A DNA stretch of 64,000 bases. Origin: Mytilisepta virgata. Taxonomy: Eukaryota > Mollusca > Bivalvia > Mytilida > Mytilidae. The translations under genes were made by a program, and so were the position numbers. Under the pieces are notes generated by a model. The model made no database searches. It was not told where the DNA came from and saw only the letters and a list, made by a program, of their open reading frames with translations. Positions 35,210 through 47,299 of this stretch are shown piece after piece (position 1 is the first letter of the stretch; each line of letters starts with the position of its first letter). The stretch spans positions 34,773,528 through 34,837,527 of the forward strand of contig CM051520.1 of NCBI GenBank assembly GCA_028015205.1, given 5' to 3'.

Positions 35210-38082
35210 AGATTCATTAAATCAACAGACTCCAATGCAAAACTAACAGCTTAAAACAAAATCAATAGACTCAGGTACAAAACTAACGAACATCGATGTT
35301 AAGCGAACAGCATAAAATAAAATCAACAGACTCCAATGCAAAACTAATGAACATCGATTTTAAACGAACAGCTTAAAATAAAATCAACAGACAAATGGAC
35401 ATCTACCCATGTCAAACAACCAATGTCCGAATTAACGCCAGGTGGCGGTGTGATTCTGAAACCTTGCTGTATAGAAATATTCATCCAGGAATCCAGGAAG
35501 TAAATAGTTTGCAAGACCGAGCTTGCTAATCAATTTCATGATTGCGAGCATAGGCGGATGCAGAGGGCAGGTGCGGATCTAGAATTTTAAAAGGGGGGAT
35601 TCCATGTAGGCTGCTTTTGGCAAATTTTTGCAATTTTCATTAGGCATTTTTTTTACTTTTCAGAAAAGGTAGGTCCATCTCTCCGAACCCCCTCCTTATT
35701 CCCCCAATTCGGTTGGGGGGGCCTTATCTAGAAAATTTATAAAATTTACTACCGGAATGATTTGGCCAAATTTTTGTCCGGGCCCCCATTTAAAGCCAAA
35801 AAATATAGCGCTCTGTTTTTTTTCAATATGTGTATCCGACCCCAGCGAGTTTGTTAAAAAAAAGCTCGCCAAATTTCAAAAGATTGCTATTAATTAGGGA
35901 TATTTTGGGAACCCATGGTCCATTTTTGTCTTATTCTTTAATCCTTCCTTTCTGTAAACATGTAAAATAAAGAGTCATCGGCACCACTCATCGCCCAACT
36001 CCTCTACCCATACCCCCCCCCCCCCCCCCCCTACGGAAACATAGAAGAAAACACGCCAAGTTCCCCAAACCTTTGTTTAAAACTAAGGTCTTCGGGGTCT
36101 AGGCGATAATATGGGTGGGGTAGTTGGGCCATGAGTCACTAGTTGTAGTGTATGGGGCTGTTATTTGCATAAAACAAACGCCTGTTGGAAAATTGCGAAA
36201 GTTTGCCAAAAAGCACATAGCCTGAACCCCTTTTATCCCCGGATTGAATTCCCCCTTTTAAAAATACTAGATTCGCACCTGCCCCCTGCATCCAACTATG
36301 CACACAATCGTAAAATTGGAATTTCCACAAAAAAAAAATGAAAACATTAACTCAAAGACACAATCTCAAGATATCATGACAAAACTGACTCGACGATCCG
36401 TCCACTACATGGCACTTGCAGAGTGATTCTTCTGTAGGAATCTAGGAATTAAAAATATACACGAGTAAAAATAGCTGATAGAATATTTTTAATTTTATAG
36501 CGGTATTTTGATTATACTCTAAAAGATGCAAAGTAATGAAACGTGTTTTTTAATTAACTATATAGTAATAAAAAATAATTTTGTCATGCCTAGGCAATTA
36601 ATTGTGCCATGTAATAGGACGGATCGTCGTGCAGCAATATTTGTCGGTATTTTCATGATCCCTTGAGATAATGTTTTCATTTTTTTTTATTTATGTGAAA
36701 GTCTGCAAGACCTAGCTGGTTAATGAATTTTACGATTGCGTGTATATAGGCGGATGCAGGGGGGAGGTACGAATCTAGCTAGGATTTTTTTAAAACGGGA
36801 CCGGAATTAAATTTGGGAGGAAAGGGGAGGTCCAGATATGCTATATATGTACGTGCTATATGTTTTGGGAAATTTTTGCAGTTTTTCCAAGGCTTTTTTT
36901 AAAAACTTTTCTTCCTTGTTCCGCCTATGTGGGGTGGGGTACCTTATCTAGAATATTATAAATTTACTATGGGAATTCTTTGGCCAAATGTTTGCCCGCG
37001 GCTCCCTTTTAGAGCAAAAAAAATAGCGTCCTATTTTTGGAATGTGTGGATCCGACCCTGGTGAGTTTGTTAAAAAGAAATCCGGTCAAATTTCAAAAGA
37101 TTGCTTTTAATTAGCAGTTGTGTTTTCAGGGCAATTCGTGGAATGCGATTTTTTGGGAATTCGCGGTCCTTTGTTGTCTTATTTTTTAATCCTTCCTCTC
37201 TGTAAAGAAATCTTTTAAAACATGTAAAATAAAGAAAGTCACTGTCAACCCCGGCAGGCTTCATCACCCCCCCCCCCCCCCCCCCCCACCCATACTACCC
37301 CCTAAGACCCGCTGTTTTCTACTATGATTCTGTTCTTCCAAATGTGATTCGAACATGTGTCAACTTTCTAGAAAATTACACTTAAAATTTATAAAATCTG
37401 ACAGCTTTTACCAGTTTCAAAAGTCAATAACAAATAAATTAAGATGTTTTATTATGAAAAATCAAAAATGCTCGCATTGATCAGCACGTTGTCAATTTCA
37501 CTGATATGTCAATCAATTATTTTTGTCATGCCAAAAAATATACCACTGTCCAGTAAAATTTCCCCAAAAAATCTCACTATAGCCGATTTGCAACTGAGGT
37601 AATAATTTTTCGAGTCTTTCCCAGATAGTTTTAAAATTTCAAATTGGGGGTCTTTGGAGCTGACTTTTCCTTATTTATTTTATTGAAACTTAATTTGGAC
37701 ATTTTTAAATTCAGATGAACACACGACGCGCAAAATTGATGATGATTTCATTTAACGCACTAGATCTTTGTTTTCCCAATTGTGTAAATTTTTATTTTCC
37801 ATTAATCGTGATCACACCTTTTCCCACTCCCCTCTTCTAATTTAGCAATCTTTTAAAATTTGCGGATTTTTTTTTAATAACTTGCCCGGACCAAAATTTA
37901 GCCAAATAATTCCGGAAGTAAATTTTATAAATTATCTAGATAAGGTCCCCCACCCCCATTGGCGGAACAAGGAGGGAGGTCTCGGGGATGGCCCGCCTTT
38001 TCTGAAAAGTAAAAAAAATGCCAAGGACTAATTTCGAAGACTTGCCAAAACACAGCCTGCATGGAATCACCCTTAGATCCGC

Positions 38083-38123
<41 letters not shown>

Positions 38124-38390
38124 CCTTATCCTATGCTCGCAATCATAAAATTGATTAGCAAGCTCGGTCTTCCAAACTATTTCCTTCCTGGATTCCTGGA
38201 TAAATATTTTTATCTACAGCAAGCTTTCAGAATCACAACGCCACCTGGCGTTAATTCGGACATTAGCTGTCTGACATCTGTAGATGTTTGCATTTGTCCC
38301 TTGACTTTATTTTAAGCTGTTCGTTCAACATCGATGTTTATTAGCTTTGCATTGACTTTGTTTTAAGCTGTTAATTTTGTTTTGACCTCT
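35210..38390. repeat. Nested inverted-repeat complex with poly-C tracts
   Basis: The left arm (about 35215-35790) and right arm (about 37885-38380) are reverse complements over most of their length. Examples are 'ttcatccaggaatccaggaag' against 'cttcctggattcctggat', 'gcgagcataggcggatgc', and 'ggccaaatttttgtccggg' against 'cccggaccaaaatttagcc'. A direct copy of the inner segment lies at about 36730-37290, and an inverted fragment at 36230-36310. C-runs sit at 36013-36031 (19), 37267-37287 (21) and 38084-38119 (36). The outer ends hold a minisatellite of about 60 bp ('aatcaacagactccaatgcaaaactaa') that returns inverted at 38290-38370 and at 39838-39905. No protein is encoded. Confidence 0.8.
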
Positions 38391-38399
38391 TTTTTACCC

Positions 38400-39836
38400 T
38401 TTTCGCTGCCCATAGAACGTCTGGCGACTTGGCGTCCGTCGTCCGTCCGTCTGTAAAGTTTTACATTTTCATCTTCTCCTCTGAGACCCCTACACCTATT
38501 GAGCTGAAATTTGGCCTGAAGCTTCAGTGGAAGGTCCTTTACAAAGTTTGCATAAATCATCCCGGTCCGTCAAACAAAATGGCCGCCATTAGCATTTACA
38601 TGTTCTGATTGGTCGAAATTTTAAACTTCTTCTTCTCTGAAACCGTAAAGCAAAATGAACTGATTTTTTGGTATGGAGCATCTATGGTAGGTTCTTTACA
38701 AAGTTTGCATAAATCATCCTGGTCTGTGAAACAAAATGGCCGCCATGACCATTTACATGTTCTGATTGGTCTAAATTTAAAACATCTTCTCCTCTGAAAC
38801 CGTGAAACCAAATGAAATAATTTTTGGAATGGAGCATCTATGGAACGTCCTTTACAAAATTTGCATAATCATCCCGGTCTGTGAAACAAAATGGCCGCCA
38901 TGAGCATTTACATGTTCTGCTTCTCCTCTGAAACCGTAAAGCCGAATGAACTGATTTTTGGTATAAAGCATCTATGGAAGGTCCAATACAAAGTTTGCAT
39001 AACTCATCCCGGTCCGTGAAACAAAATGGCCGCCATGAGAATTTACATGTTCTGATTGGTCGAAATGTAAAACTTCTTCTCCTCTGAAACCGTAAAGCCA
39101 AATGAACTGATTTTTGGTATGGAGCATCTACGGAAGGTCCTTTACAAAGTTAGCATAAATCTGCTTGGTCTGTGAAACAAAATGGCCGCCATGAGCATTT
39201 ACAGGTTCTGATTAGTCGAAATTTAAAAATTCTTCTTCTCTGAAACCGTAAAACCAAATGAACTGATTTTTGGTATGGAGCATCTATGGAAGGTCCTTTA
39301 CCAAGTTTGCATAACTCATCCCGGTCTGTGAAACAAAATAGCCGCCGTGAGCATTTACTGTTCTGATTGGTCGAAATCTAAAACTTCTTCTCTGAAAACC
39401 GTAAAGCCAAATGAACTGATTTTAGGTATGGAGCATCTATGGAAGGTCCTTTACAAAATTTGCATAAATCTTCTTGGTCTGTAAAACAAAATGGCCGCCA
39501 TGTGCATTTACGTTTTCTGATCGGTCAAAATGTAAAACTTCTCCTCTGAAATGATAAAGCGAAATGAGCTGATTTTTTATATGGAACATCTATGGAAGGT
39601 CCTTTGCAAAATTTGCATAAATCATCCTGGTCCGTGAAACAAAATGGCTGCCATGAGCATTTAAATGTTCTGATTGGTCGAAATTTAAAACTTTTCTGAA
39701 ATCGTAAAGCTAAATGAACAGAATTTTGGTATGGAGCATCTATGGAAGGTCTTTTACAAAGTTTGCATAATTCATACCGGTCCGTGAAACAAAATGGCCA
39801 GGTGAGTGATACAGGCTCAGCCCACTGAGCCTCTTG
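38400..39836 (+). repeat. YY1-motif array, nine units at ~155-bp spacing, element G
   Basis: AAAATGGCCGCC-type motifs start at 38577, 38733, 38888, 39023, 39179, 39335, 39488, 39641 and 39791, so spacing is 150-156 bp with one 135-bp unit. Each unit reads 'ctctgaaaccgtaaagccaaatgaactgatttttggtatggagcatctatggaaggtcctttacaaagtttgcataa' with small changes. The start carries GGCGTCCGTCGTCCGTCCGTC. The 3' end is CAGGTGAGTGATACAGGCTC..GAGCCTCTTG. Both flanks carry the phrase 'aagctgttaattttgttttgac' (about 38366 and 39883), so the element inserted into, or duplicated with, the neighbouring minisatellite. Confidence 0.92.
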
Positions 39837-39939
39837 TTTTTTAAGCTGTTAGTTTTGCATCGGAGTCTGTTGATTTTGTTTTAAGCTGTTAATTTTGTTT
39901 TGACGTTTGTTTACCCTTTCCCCGCCCATAGAACGCCTT

Positions 39940-41005
39940 CCCATTTTTTTTTTTTTAATTTGGCATCCATAAGGTTTTCATTCAGTTTTGGGAGTAAGCA
40001 GGGGCGATCGCAGTATAGTTATTGAAGTTTACTACATTGAAATGTTTGATAATCCACTTCAAATATGTTTTACATTCAGCAATATTGGTTGCATGGCTTA
40101 TGTCCCCAGACCAGCCGAGTAATACTTGGTAAAGGGAACCCCTGCCTATTTGTTTGTTTTTTTTTTTTTTTTTGAAAACTGGGGTTCCAAAAGAAGAGTG
40201 TGACTGGAAAGGTGTTGTATATTTGTAGAGGGTCTTTATAAGACAAATGTTAAATTACATGCCTATATTTATTTTATGAATATCGTAAATAAAAATTTAC
40301 CTGGCTTACAATTTTTTCAGCTCATCTTTTTCATTTAATCTCTTCTATACATTTACGTAAATTAATTGGTCTAATTTTAATTTAGACAAGAAAAACTAAG
40401 CTGTTACCCGGTATGGAAAAGGGGGTATATAGTTACTCCTTTCGATCATATTAACCTAGGCGGTTACTTAATGTAGGCTTTTTACTTTATGTTTTTCATT
40501 AAGTCAGGGGTAAACTTCATTAAATTAAAACAAAAAATAGGAGTTGAAGCTACATGTTTAGCATTGATTAGCAGTTGGCCATTAAAAAATACTTATCTTA
40601 ACAAAGTATGTTTCAGATTTTAACAAGATTAATTGAGCCGTTCGAAGTCGACACGTTTTTTAATTTACCCGAAAATTCCTAATTTTGTGATTTTTCGTGC
40701 ATATTTGATTTTTTTATGGACAAGGCGACAACATCTGACTTTAATAAGGTAACGGTATAGGGGAGCATAAGGACATTTCAGTCTAGTGAGTCTTTTTAGC
40801 AACTTGAAACTTTGATAACAGATACAAAGAACTTGCCAATATTTTGTAATCATTTTTCACCATTTTAGTAACGATGATTTAAGTTTTTTAGAATAATTAT
40901 GAATATTTACATTGGAAACACTGGAAACAATAATAAAATGTGTTCATGTACTTATTAATAAAGTTTCATTTTTTTAGGTAGAAAGGCTACTTAATAACGT
41001 CATGT
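39940..41005. other. AT-rich sequence, poly-T tract, no gene
   Basis: A poly-T tract lies near 40158-40174. No protein-like frame is seen. Confidence 0.4.
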
Positions 41006-41013
41006 TTCCGTGT

Positions 41014-41189
41014 ATGGAAAGCGTGAACCGGTAAATGGTTGATTGTTGTGTTAGAACCGATAAAACGGTTGATTGGTCTTCCGGGTCAGAACACCTATCA
41101 ACCGTTTTATTGATTCATAAAAAACACCAAGCAATCGTTATATCTTTTCGCATACACCAATCAACCAATTATCGGTTCATACTTTCCAT
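41014..41189. repeat. Nested foldback
   Basis: Outer arms 41014-41045 and 41158-41189 (ATGGAAAGCGTGAACCGGTA against ATCGGTTCATACTTTCCAT) enclose inner perfect arms ATAAAACGGTTGAT (41060-41073) and ATCAACCGTTTTAT (41097-41110). The GGTTGATTGG and AACCGATAA words repeat through it. The 63-codon ORF across it is a by-product. Confidence 0.75.
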
Positions 41190-41199
41190 AGATTGCTTT

Positions 41200-43380
41200 T
41201 TATATCTAATAGGTGTCTTTATATGAGCATACTTTATTTTCGATATGCAGAATTTACGGTATATTTCTACATAGTGTGTTAATAACGTCAAAAGAACTAT
41301 ACTTGTGTATGTCTACCCTAGCTCGTTGTGTTTTCCGAAAGGGGAAAGCGTTAACTGTTCAGTACATATACATCTAATAACACATACACGACATAATGAC
41401 TTAAGCAAATTCAATAAACGAAAACTAAACTGGATGTCTTGTATATTTTGTTGATTAGTTTCCGAATTAAATGTCTTGATTATCACATTTGATGTAGGGC
41501 AAAGGTTTATAAAAAAAAGAATGTATTTGCGTAGCCTGATTTCCAGAGAACAAGATTTAAGTTAAAGTGAGCCCGGTTTGATTAATTCGTGTAACTTTTT
41601 ACATTATACATGTATAGCAATGTCTTTCGACGCCATTGTATTCCAACTCATTCTCACATGAAACGTTATTTTAATATTTTATTGTCTTTATTTATTAATT
41701 CATTTATTGATTTATTTTTATTAACTTAATCCATTCATTTTTATATTTCTTTACGGTCCTATGTTTTACATAACGGTTTTCAATATTTAAATTAGATAGG
41801 GTAATACCCATTGAATTTCTTTCTGCACGGATGATTTCGGCGGTCAGTATATAAAGAAAATTTAAAGGCGCGCTTGACCAATGCGACGTTCGTTACAAGA
41901 TAGTAAGGACAAAGTAGTTAGTTTGGTATACTATTCGCCACCCACCCACCCCAGATAACCATCTTATATGTTACTTTCTCATTTCTTATTGACTCTAGTA
42001 TGGTGAAATTTGATGCATTTATGTATGGCTGGTTGTATGTACATGTAGATATGTTAAATATGTTATATTAAATGCGATCTTGTAGCGAACGCACATTTAC
42101 TGTGTTTGGTTTTTTCTACGATATCTAGTTAAGAAAAACTCTATTTTCGGACGAGTGAAACGAGGGAGAAAATTAAGTTATATTCTTTTTTTAGCCAACT
42201 TTCCAATAGATTTTGTTCGATTTGCCTCCCCTACTATACACTAATTGATTAAAATTTACAAACCTCTGAATACCGTGAGTCCCGAATATCAACTTCAATG
42301 GGAAATATATTCAGAGTGGATGGTTTGTAGCAATTTTGCAACAATACGTTTTAAAATATGAAAAGGATTGGAAGAGACTGGCAGGCAAATGGCGATAGTC
42401 CCAATATCTACCTTTTTATATCACGCTATATAGCTTATCTCTCTTCTGCATAACAATTGATAATCTTTAAATATTCTTATATACTATGTTTTATTTCAAA
42501 ATCCATATTTCGCTGTAATATTATGCTCTTAGTGTGCTTGTTTCCTTCTAGTTGATTTATTAAAGCTGTAAAATCAGCTATGAAGGAATTTTCAATCTCT
42601 TTTATAACCAATTGATTTTTAAAACATCATTGTATGTATCTAAATGGGGTTATACAAACACATTTTTCCACGAATTTTGATCCCACCTCGTATGTTGTAG
42701 AACCTTGACAATAACCAAGTGTATGAATTGGAGAGATAAGCGGCCGTGTTTATAAGAATAAGTAGGTTTCATGATGCACAAGATGTACACATTTGGTCGA
42801 TTTACGACTCATCCCACCTCCCTTGGCCAGACCTGTCGGATATTACTCTGAACTGCCAAAAGGGTAATGAATTTTTTATGCCAATTTTGATGGCAAGATG
42901 TGCACATTTCATCGATTTGCGACTTCTAAATCATAGACAATTACTATTTCAAGAAACGAAACTGTTTTGTTTCTTCGTTTAGTAATCAAAATCGTGCTGT
43001 TTCTTGTTTTAGTAATTTTTAATTTTTTTTTAACTTTCTTGCATAATTATGTATTCTATGTACATATGCATATATATCTGTGTGTGTGTATGATTGTTTA
43101 TATATTTTTTTCACTTTTAGTCCATGATACATTTTTTAATTTCGTACAGATGAATGATTTATAGTTTTTCAAAGGTACAGAAAATGCTGTCTTAAAAATA
43201 AAATTAGTCAAAAAAATCTTCGTATATATATTACCAATGCCATTAAAACAGAGTCCGTTACAGAGTCGGTTATAGATCGTACCATAACAATTTGGTTGTA
43301 CCGTGTGATATATCAGACGTTAAAGATACACACAAGTATTTAATCATCTCGTTTCATAAAGAGTTCTTTCCTTTATATGG
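41200..43380. other. AT-rich sequence, no supported gene
   Basis: The phrase 'agatgtgcacatttc.tcgatt' occurs twice here (42780 and 42894) and once at 26448 inside the LINE relic, marking a dispersed short repeat. A (GT)n tract lies at 43078-43090. A tract of C-rich CCACCCACCC lies near 41940. The 78-codon frame 42746-42982 spans two of these repeats and is not convincing as a gene. Confidence 0.4.
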
Positions 43381-43412
43381 GCGTCTCGAGTGCGGAAGGT
43401 TGCGGGTTTGAG
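43381..43412 (+). repeat. SINE head fragment, left half of a split SINE
   Basis: The words CTCGAGTGCGGAAGGTTGCG and GGTTTGA match the B-box side of the SINE head at 27208-27234. The rest of the SINE body resumes at 50595 with GATCCCCAGCTGGGTC. Confidence 0.7.
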
Positions 43413-43509
43413 AAAGAGATATTTACCACAATATTATAGAAATAATCCAAACATTGTAAAAATCTAAGGTCTTTTGTACGGAGCCCCGCAGGGGACACGA
43501 GAAAAAAAA

Positions 43510-43692
43510 ATTATATCGTTATCTCGATTTATGATATCGTCATCACGATTTATGATATCGTTATCTCGATTTATCATATCGTTATCACGATTTATTATAT
43601 CGTTATCTCGATTTATTATATCGTTATATCGATTTAGTATATCGTTATCTCAATTAATTATATCGTTATCTCGATTTATTATGTCGTTATCT
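43510..43692. repeat. 21-bp satellite array, left arm
   Basis: About eight copies of a unit like TATCGTTATCTCGATTTATTA. The mirror array is at 50096-50300 and a third array is at 46248-46392. Each copy is open in several frames (for example the SRFIISL peptide repeat), which explains the spurious ORFs here. Confidence 0.92.
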
Positions 43693-43699
43693 CGGTTAT

Positions 43700-44243
43700 T
43701 AGCTCACCTGGCCCGTCGTCGTCGTCGTACACGTCCCTTCTCCTCTGAAACCATTGGGCCAATTGGAACAAACGTTGGCTGCATGGTCCTTAGGTGGTCC
43801 TCTTTGAGAATTATATCCGATGACCGGGCCTGACATGCAAGATGGCCACCAGAGCCGAACTTAGTTTAACATAGGACCCTATGGGAAATTTACATAAAGA
43901 TATTTTTGTCTACAAGCACTTTGCCAATGAAACAAAAATAGGCAGCAAGGTGGTCCTCTTTCAAACGTATATTCGATGACTCCTTCCATTATCCAAGATG
44001 ACCGGAACAAAACTGGGCAGCAATGGTCCTTAGTTGGTCCTCTTTCAGGAGTATATCCGATGTTCCTGTTCACCATCCAAGATTGCTGCCAGAAATGAAC
44101 TTAGTTTAACATAGGACCTAATGGGAAAGTTCACTTAATGATCTTCTTGTTTAAAAATCAGTGAGCCAATTGGAACTTGACAGCCAGTCAAGATGGACAT
44201 AGTCCAGGTGAGCGATACAGTCTCTTGGGAGCCTCTAGTTATA
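43700..44243 (+). repeat. YY1-type array inside the left arm, element H
   Basis: It starts TTAGCTCACCTGGCCCGTCGTCGTCGTCGTA and ends CCAGGTGAGCGATACAGTCTC..GGGAGCCTCTAG. There are three units of about 150 bp with CAAGATGGCC-type motifs. The mirror copy in the right arm is longer, at 49270-50092. Confidence 0.88.
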
Positions 44244-45113
44244 TTGGTATTTCGATGCAATATTGTTAGTTAAATACCTGTCCACTAACAATCCAAACAA
44301 ATACCCAATTAGGTTCATTATTAGCAAATAATTTCTAAGTTAATTACCATTTGTTTCATTTATAATTCCAATAGTACTAGTCGAGTCATAGTTGTTCAGT
44401 GTTTCGGTTTAGGTTTAAAGAACCAAGCCATATCCTCATCTATAAAGAAGACATGAAAATGTGTTTCCGCCAATAACATAACTATTATATTTTAATATAA
44501 GAGGAATGGGGTTAGACAGTGATGCTCTCTTTCAATAAAAAACTCATGAAAGTGTCTTGCAATTATTTCGTTTAAAAGAATTTTACTTTTATATAGATAA
44601 TAGATAATTTATTTAAGTGTATTCTGTGAGATAATCTTTTATATTTTTATAAACAAACAACAAAATGGATAACAGGAAAAGTCAACAATAACATACCAAT
44701 CAATCAAAGCAACCCAACTGACAAAACGCCGGACAAAAAATATTAGTGTACAAAACACAAACATGAACACAACAGAGAGTCAGGATAGTCTAACTTGGTA
44801 CAGACACTGAATAGTGGCGGGGTTAAACCGGTTTAATGGGTACCCAAACCTCCCGCTTTTTCTATTATGACAGTCTGATGTATAAAACACACTATAAAAA
44901 CCAATACAGTATGATTACCAATAAGGTGACCGCTTGCTAGAAATGAAAATTAGAGAGAAGGGTTTAACATTGAAACTAGCTAAGGCTCTCATAGCTGCAG
45001 GTCGGATATTTCCCTCTACTGAACGAAAAAATCTGAAATAACACTTCCATCAAGGGTTTAATGGTATCTAGTCATAGAGTTCAATAGAAATCGGCAGTAT
45101 TCGTGAGAGGCCA

Positions 45114-46190
45114 TTATGAATTTAGAGTCTTCAAGCCATTGGGAGAAATTGCAATTTTTACAGAATTACACATAATTTCATATTTGTAACCCTTACTGTG
45201 AAAAAATCTTAGGTAACTCCCAAGTTTCTGTGGGTTACTAGCGAGACTGCATTTATTCACGATATTGCAGTAGAAACTAGGGTCGGAAAATCCGTTCATG
45301 ATAAGTGCTTTTCTGGAATCTGGATATTTAGATGAAAGATGTTGATATCTATTATAAAACCTTTTAAAAGCATTAGGCAGCAAATATTTTTTTAGTAATC
45401 GTATGGTTTCGTTCGTTAATCTTCTAGCCGAACGCATATTCGTGCAAAACGACCAAGCTGTGATATGTACACTCTATACGATGGTACCAAAGGCACGTCT
45501 CCATCAAGAAAGGGGAAACTAGTAATTGGAAAGTTAAAATCGTCCCTTTTGTCATAAATTTTAGTACGTATCTCTCCATTTTCGATATTTATTGTAAGAT
45601 CTAAATAAAAACAGAATTTACTATTCTTATTAGTTTTGTTGAAATGTAGCTCTTTTGGATGAATGTCTTTTGCATGTTTAAGAAACTCGGGGTTATCAAC
45701 AGTAAGTACATCATCATGATACCTGCAATTAATCCACTATCAATATTTACCAGTGTTATGAAATCTTGCTATTTTGAAACTGAGCAGCGGACATCCTTAA
45801 CAACCTTAGACTTTATTTTTCACAGGCTTCACTGACCAAATATCTTGAAAATGGTTGATTTATTGAAGTTTTCTCTGCACATTCTCCCTCAGAAAAAAAT
45901 GTTCGCATGTCAATTAATTTATCATGATTATGTATTTTACACTTAAGGAGTTTTTTCATGAAAGACTGTTCATAACAATATAAAAATAAGTCGGCAATAA
46001 GAGTTTGTGCCCATAGGAATCCTGATAAATCTTATGTAATTGAGAAGTAGGAATGGAACAAAATATGATGAAAAATATTTTTTAATATTTTCTGTAGATC
46101 TTTAAGGTTAACAGAGGAACGACGTTGATGCATATTATGGTTTGTTCTTTTGCAATGCGACGGTCGTGGGCGTAGTCAAGGACTCATTAT
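45114..46190 (-). pseudogene. RT pseudogene, left arm (Penelope-like type)
   Basis: On the minus strand a 107-codon frame (45437 to 45114) carries LLKKYLLPNAFKRFYNRYQH and KGYKYEIMCNSVKIAISPNG, the C-terminal part. Upstream, in broken frames, are KIYDKRDDFNFPITSFPFLD and, near 45700-45730, the catalytic region with a Y-x-DD box. It is the mirror of the right-arm copy. Stops and frameshifts split it. No endonuclease domain is seen. Confidence 0.7.
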
Positions 46191-46247
46191 GACTAGTTAT
46201 TATTATTCTTTTTTCTTCAGTAGCTGTTTTTTTGTTGTTCTCGAAAA

Positions 46248-46392
46248 CGATTTATTATATCGTTATCTCGATTTATCATATCGTTATCACGATTTATTAT
46301 ATCGTTATCTCGATTTATTATATCGTTATCTCGATTTATTATATCGTTATATCAATTTGTTATATCGTTATCTCGATTTATGATATCGTTAT
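46248..46392. repeat. 21-bp satellite array, central copy
   Basis: About seven units of TATCGTTATCTCGATTTATTA type in the same orientation as the left-arm array. A direct copy of the left-arm subterminal sequence follows (TTTCGATGCAATATTGTTAG at 46391, compare 44252). Confidence 0.9.
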
Positions 46393-46759
46393 TTCGATGC
46401 AATATTGTTAGTTAAATACGTGTCCACTACCAATCAAAACACATACCCGGTTAAGTTCACGATTAACAGATAATTTCTGACTCAATTACCATTTGTATAA
46501 TTCATGATTTTAATGCCAATACATATGGTCGAGAAAATCATCTCTTAGTTTTCCAGTGTTTCGGTTTAGGTTTTAAGAACCAAGGCATATCCTCACCAGG
46601 CACCCCTAGCCTTTTATTCATTAAGAAGACATGGAAATGTGTTGTCGCCAATCACATATTACTATTAAATTTCAATAGAAAAGGTATGGGGTACGTCATC
46701 GGTCGTCTCTTTTCATGAAAGTGTCTTGCATTTATTTCGTTTAAACGAATGTTTGAATA

Positions 46760-47275
46760 TGATACGAAAAATAAATTCAAGATTCACATCCCACTAGTAT
46801 TTACAACAAGATATAACACGACTCTTTGGCAATTAGGAAGGGCTATTAAGAAGCATTGGTATTATATCCATAATGATGAACAGATCCCAAAACGATGAAC
46901 AGAACAACAGAATCCTCAATAGACCGCCCGAGTTTCTAAAATATGCAAAATACATTTATACAAAAAGCTACATTTTAAATTATTCCAATATATCAACTTA
47001 CACGGCAGCCATTTTGAAAATAGTGGCCATCTTTGATATTTTGAAATGATTGTCTATAGAATTTTCGATGAAGCTGAACAATTCTACGCTAAAATTGAAT
47101 CTGCAAAGAATTGTTTTCTATTTTTAAAGATTTTTAAAAATTTGATAGCGGCCGTTTCAAAAATGGCGGCTATCTTGGACTTTGTAGTATGACGAGGCAT
47201 TACTTCAGATGGTTCCATATTTTTGTTCCAAGTTTGGTTTCAATAGATTGAGCCATTTTCGAGAACACTCTCCAA
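46760..47275. other. Central spacer of the inverted element
   Basis: This is mostly unique AT-rich sequence. Two related blocks near 47000-47070 and 47140-47190 carry 'cagccattttgaaaatagtggccatc' and 'aaaaatggcggctatc', again YY1-like. Confidence 0.5.
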
Positions 47276-47299
47276 AAAAAAACAGCTACTGAAGAAAGA

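Noticed and set aside
37936..38315. Proline-rich and glycine-rich frames across the 36-C tract.
   Set aside because: They are homopolymer translation with no flanking exon signals.
42746..42982. A 78-codon frame with DSSHLPWPDLSD.
   Set aside because: It spans a dispersed short repeat twice and shows no family resemblance.
43510..43692. Regular repeats that could suggest a CRISPR array.
   Set aside because: Units are contiguous without unique spacers and the DNA is eukaryotic.
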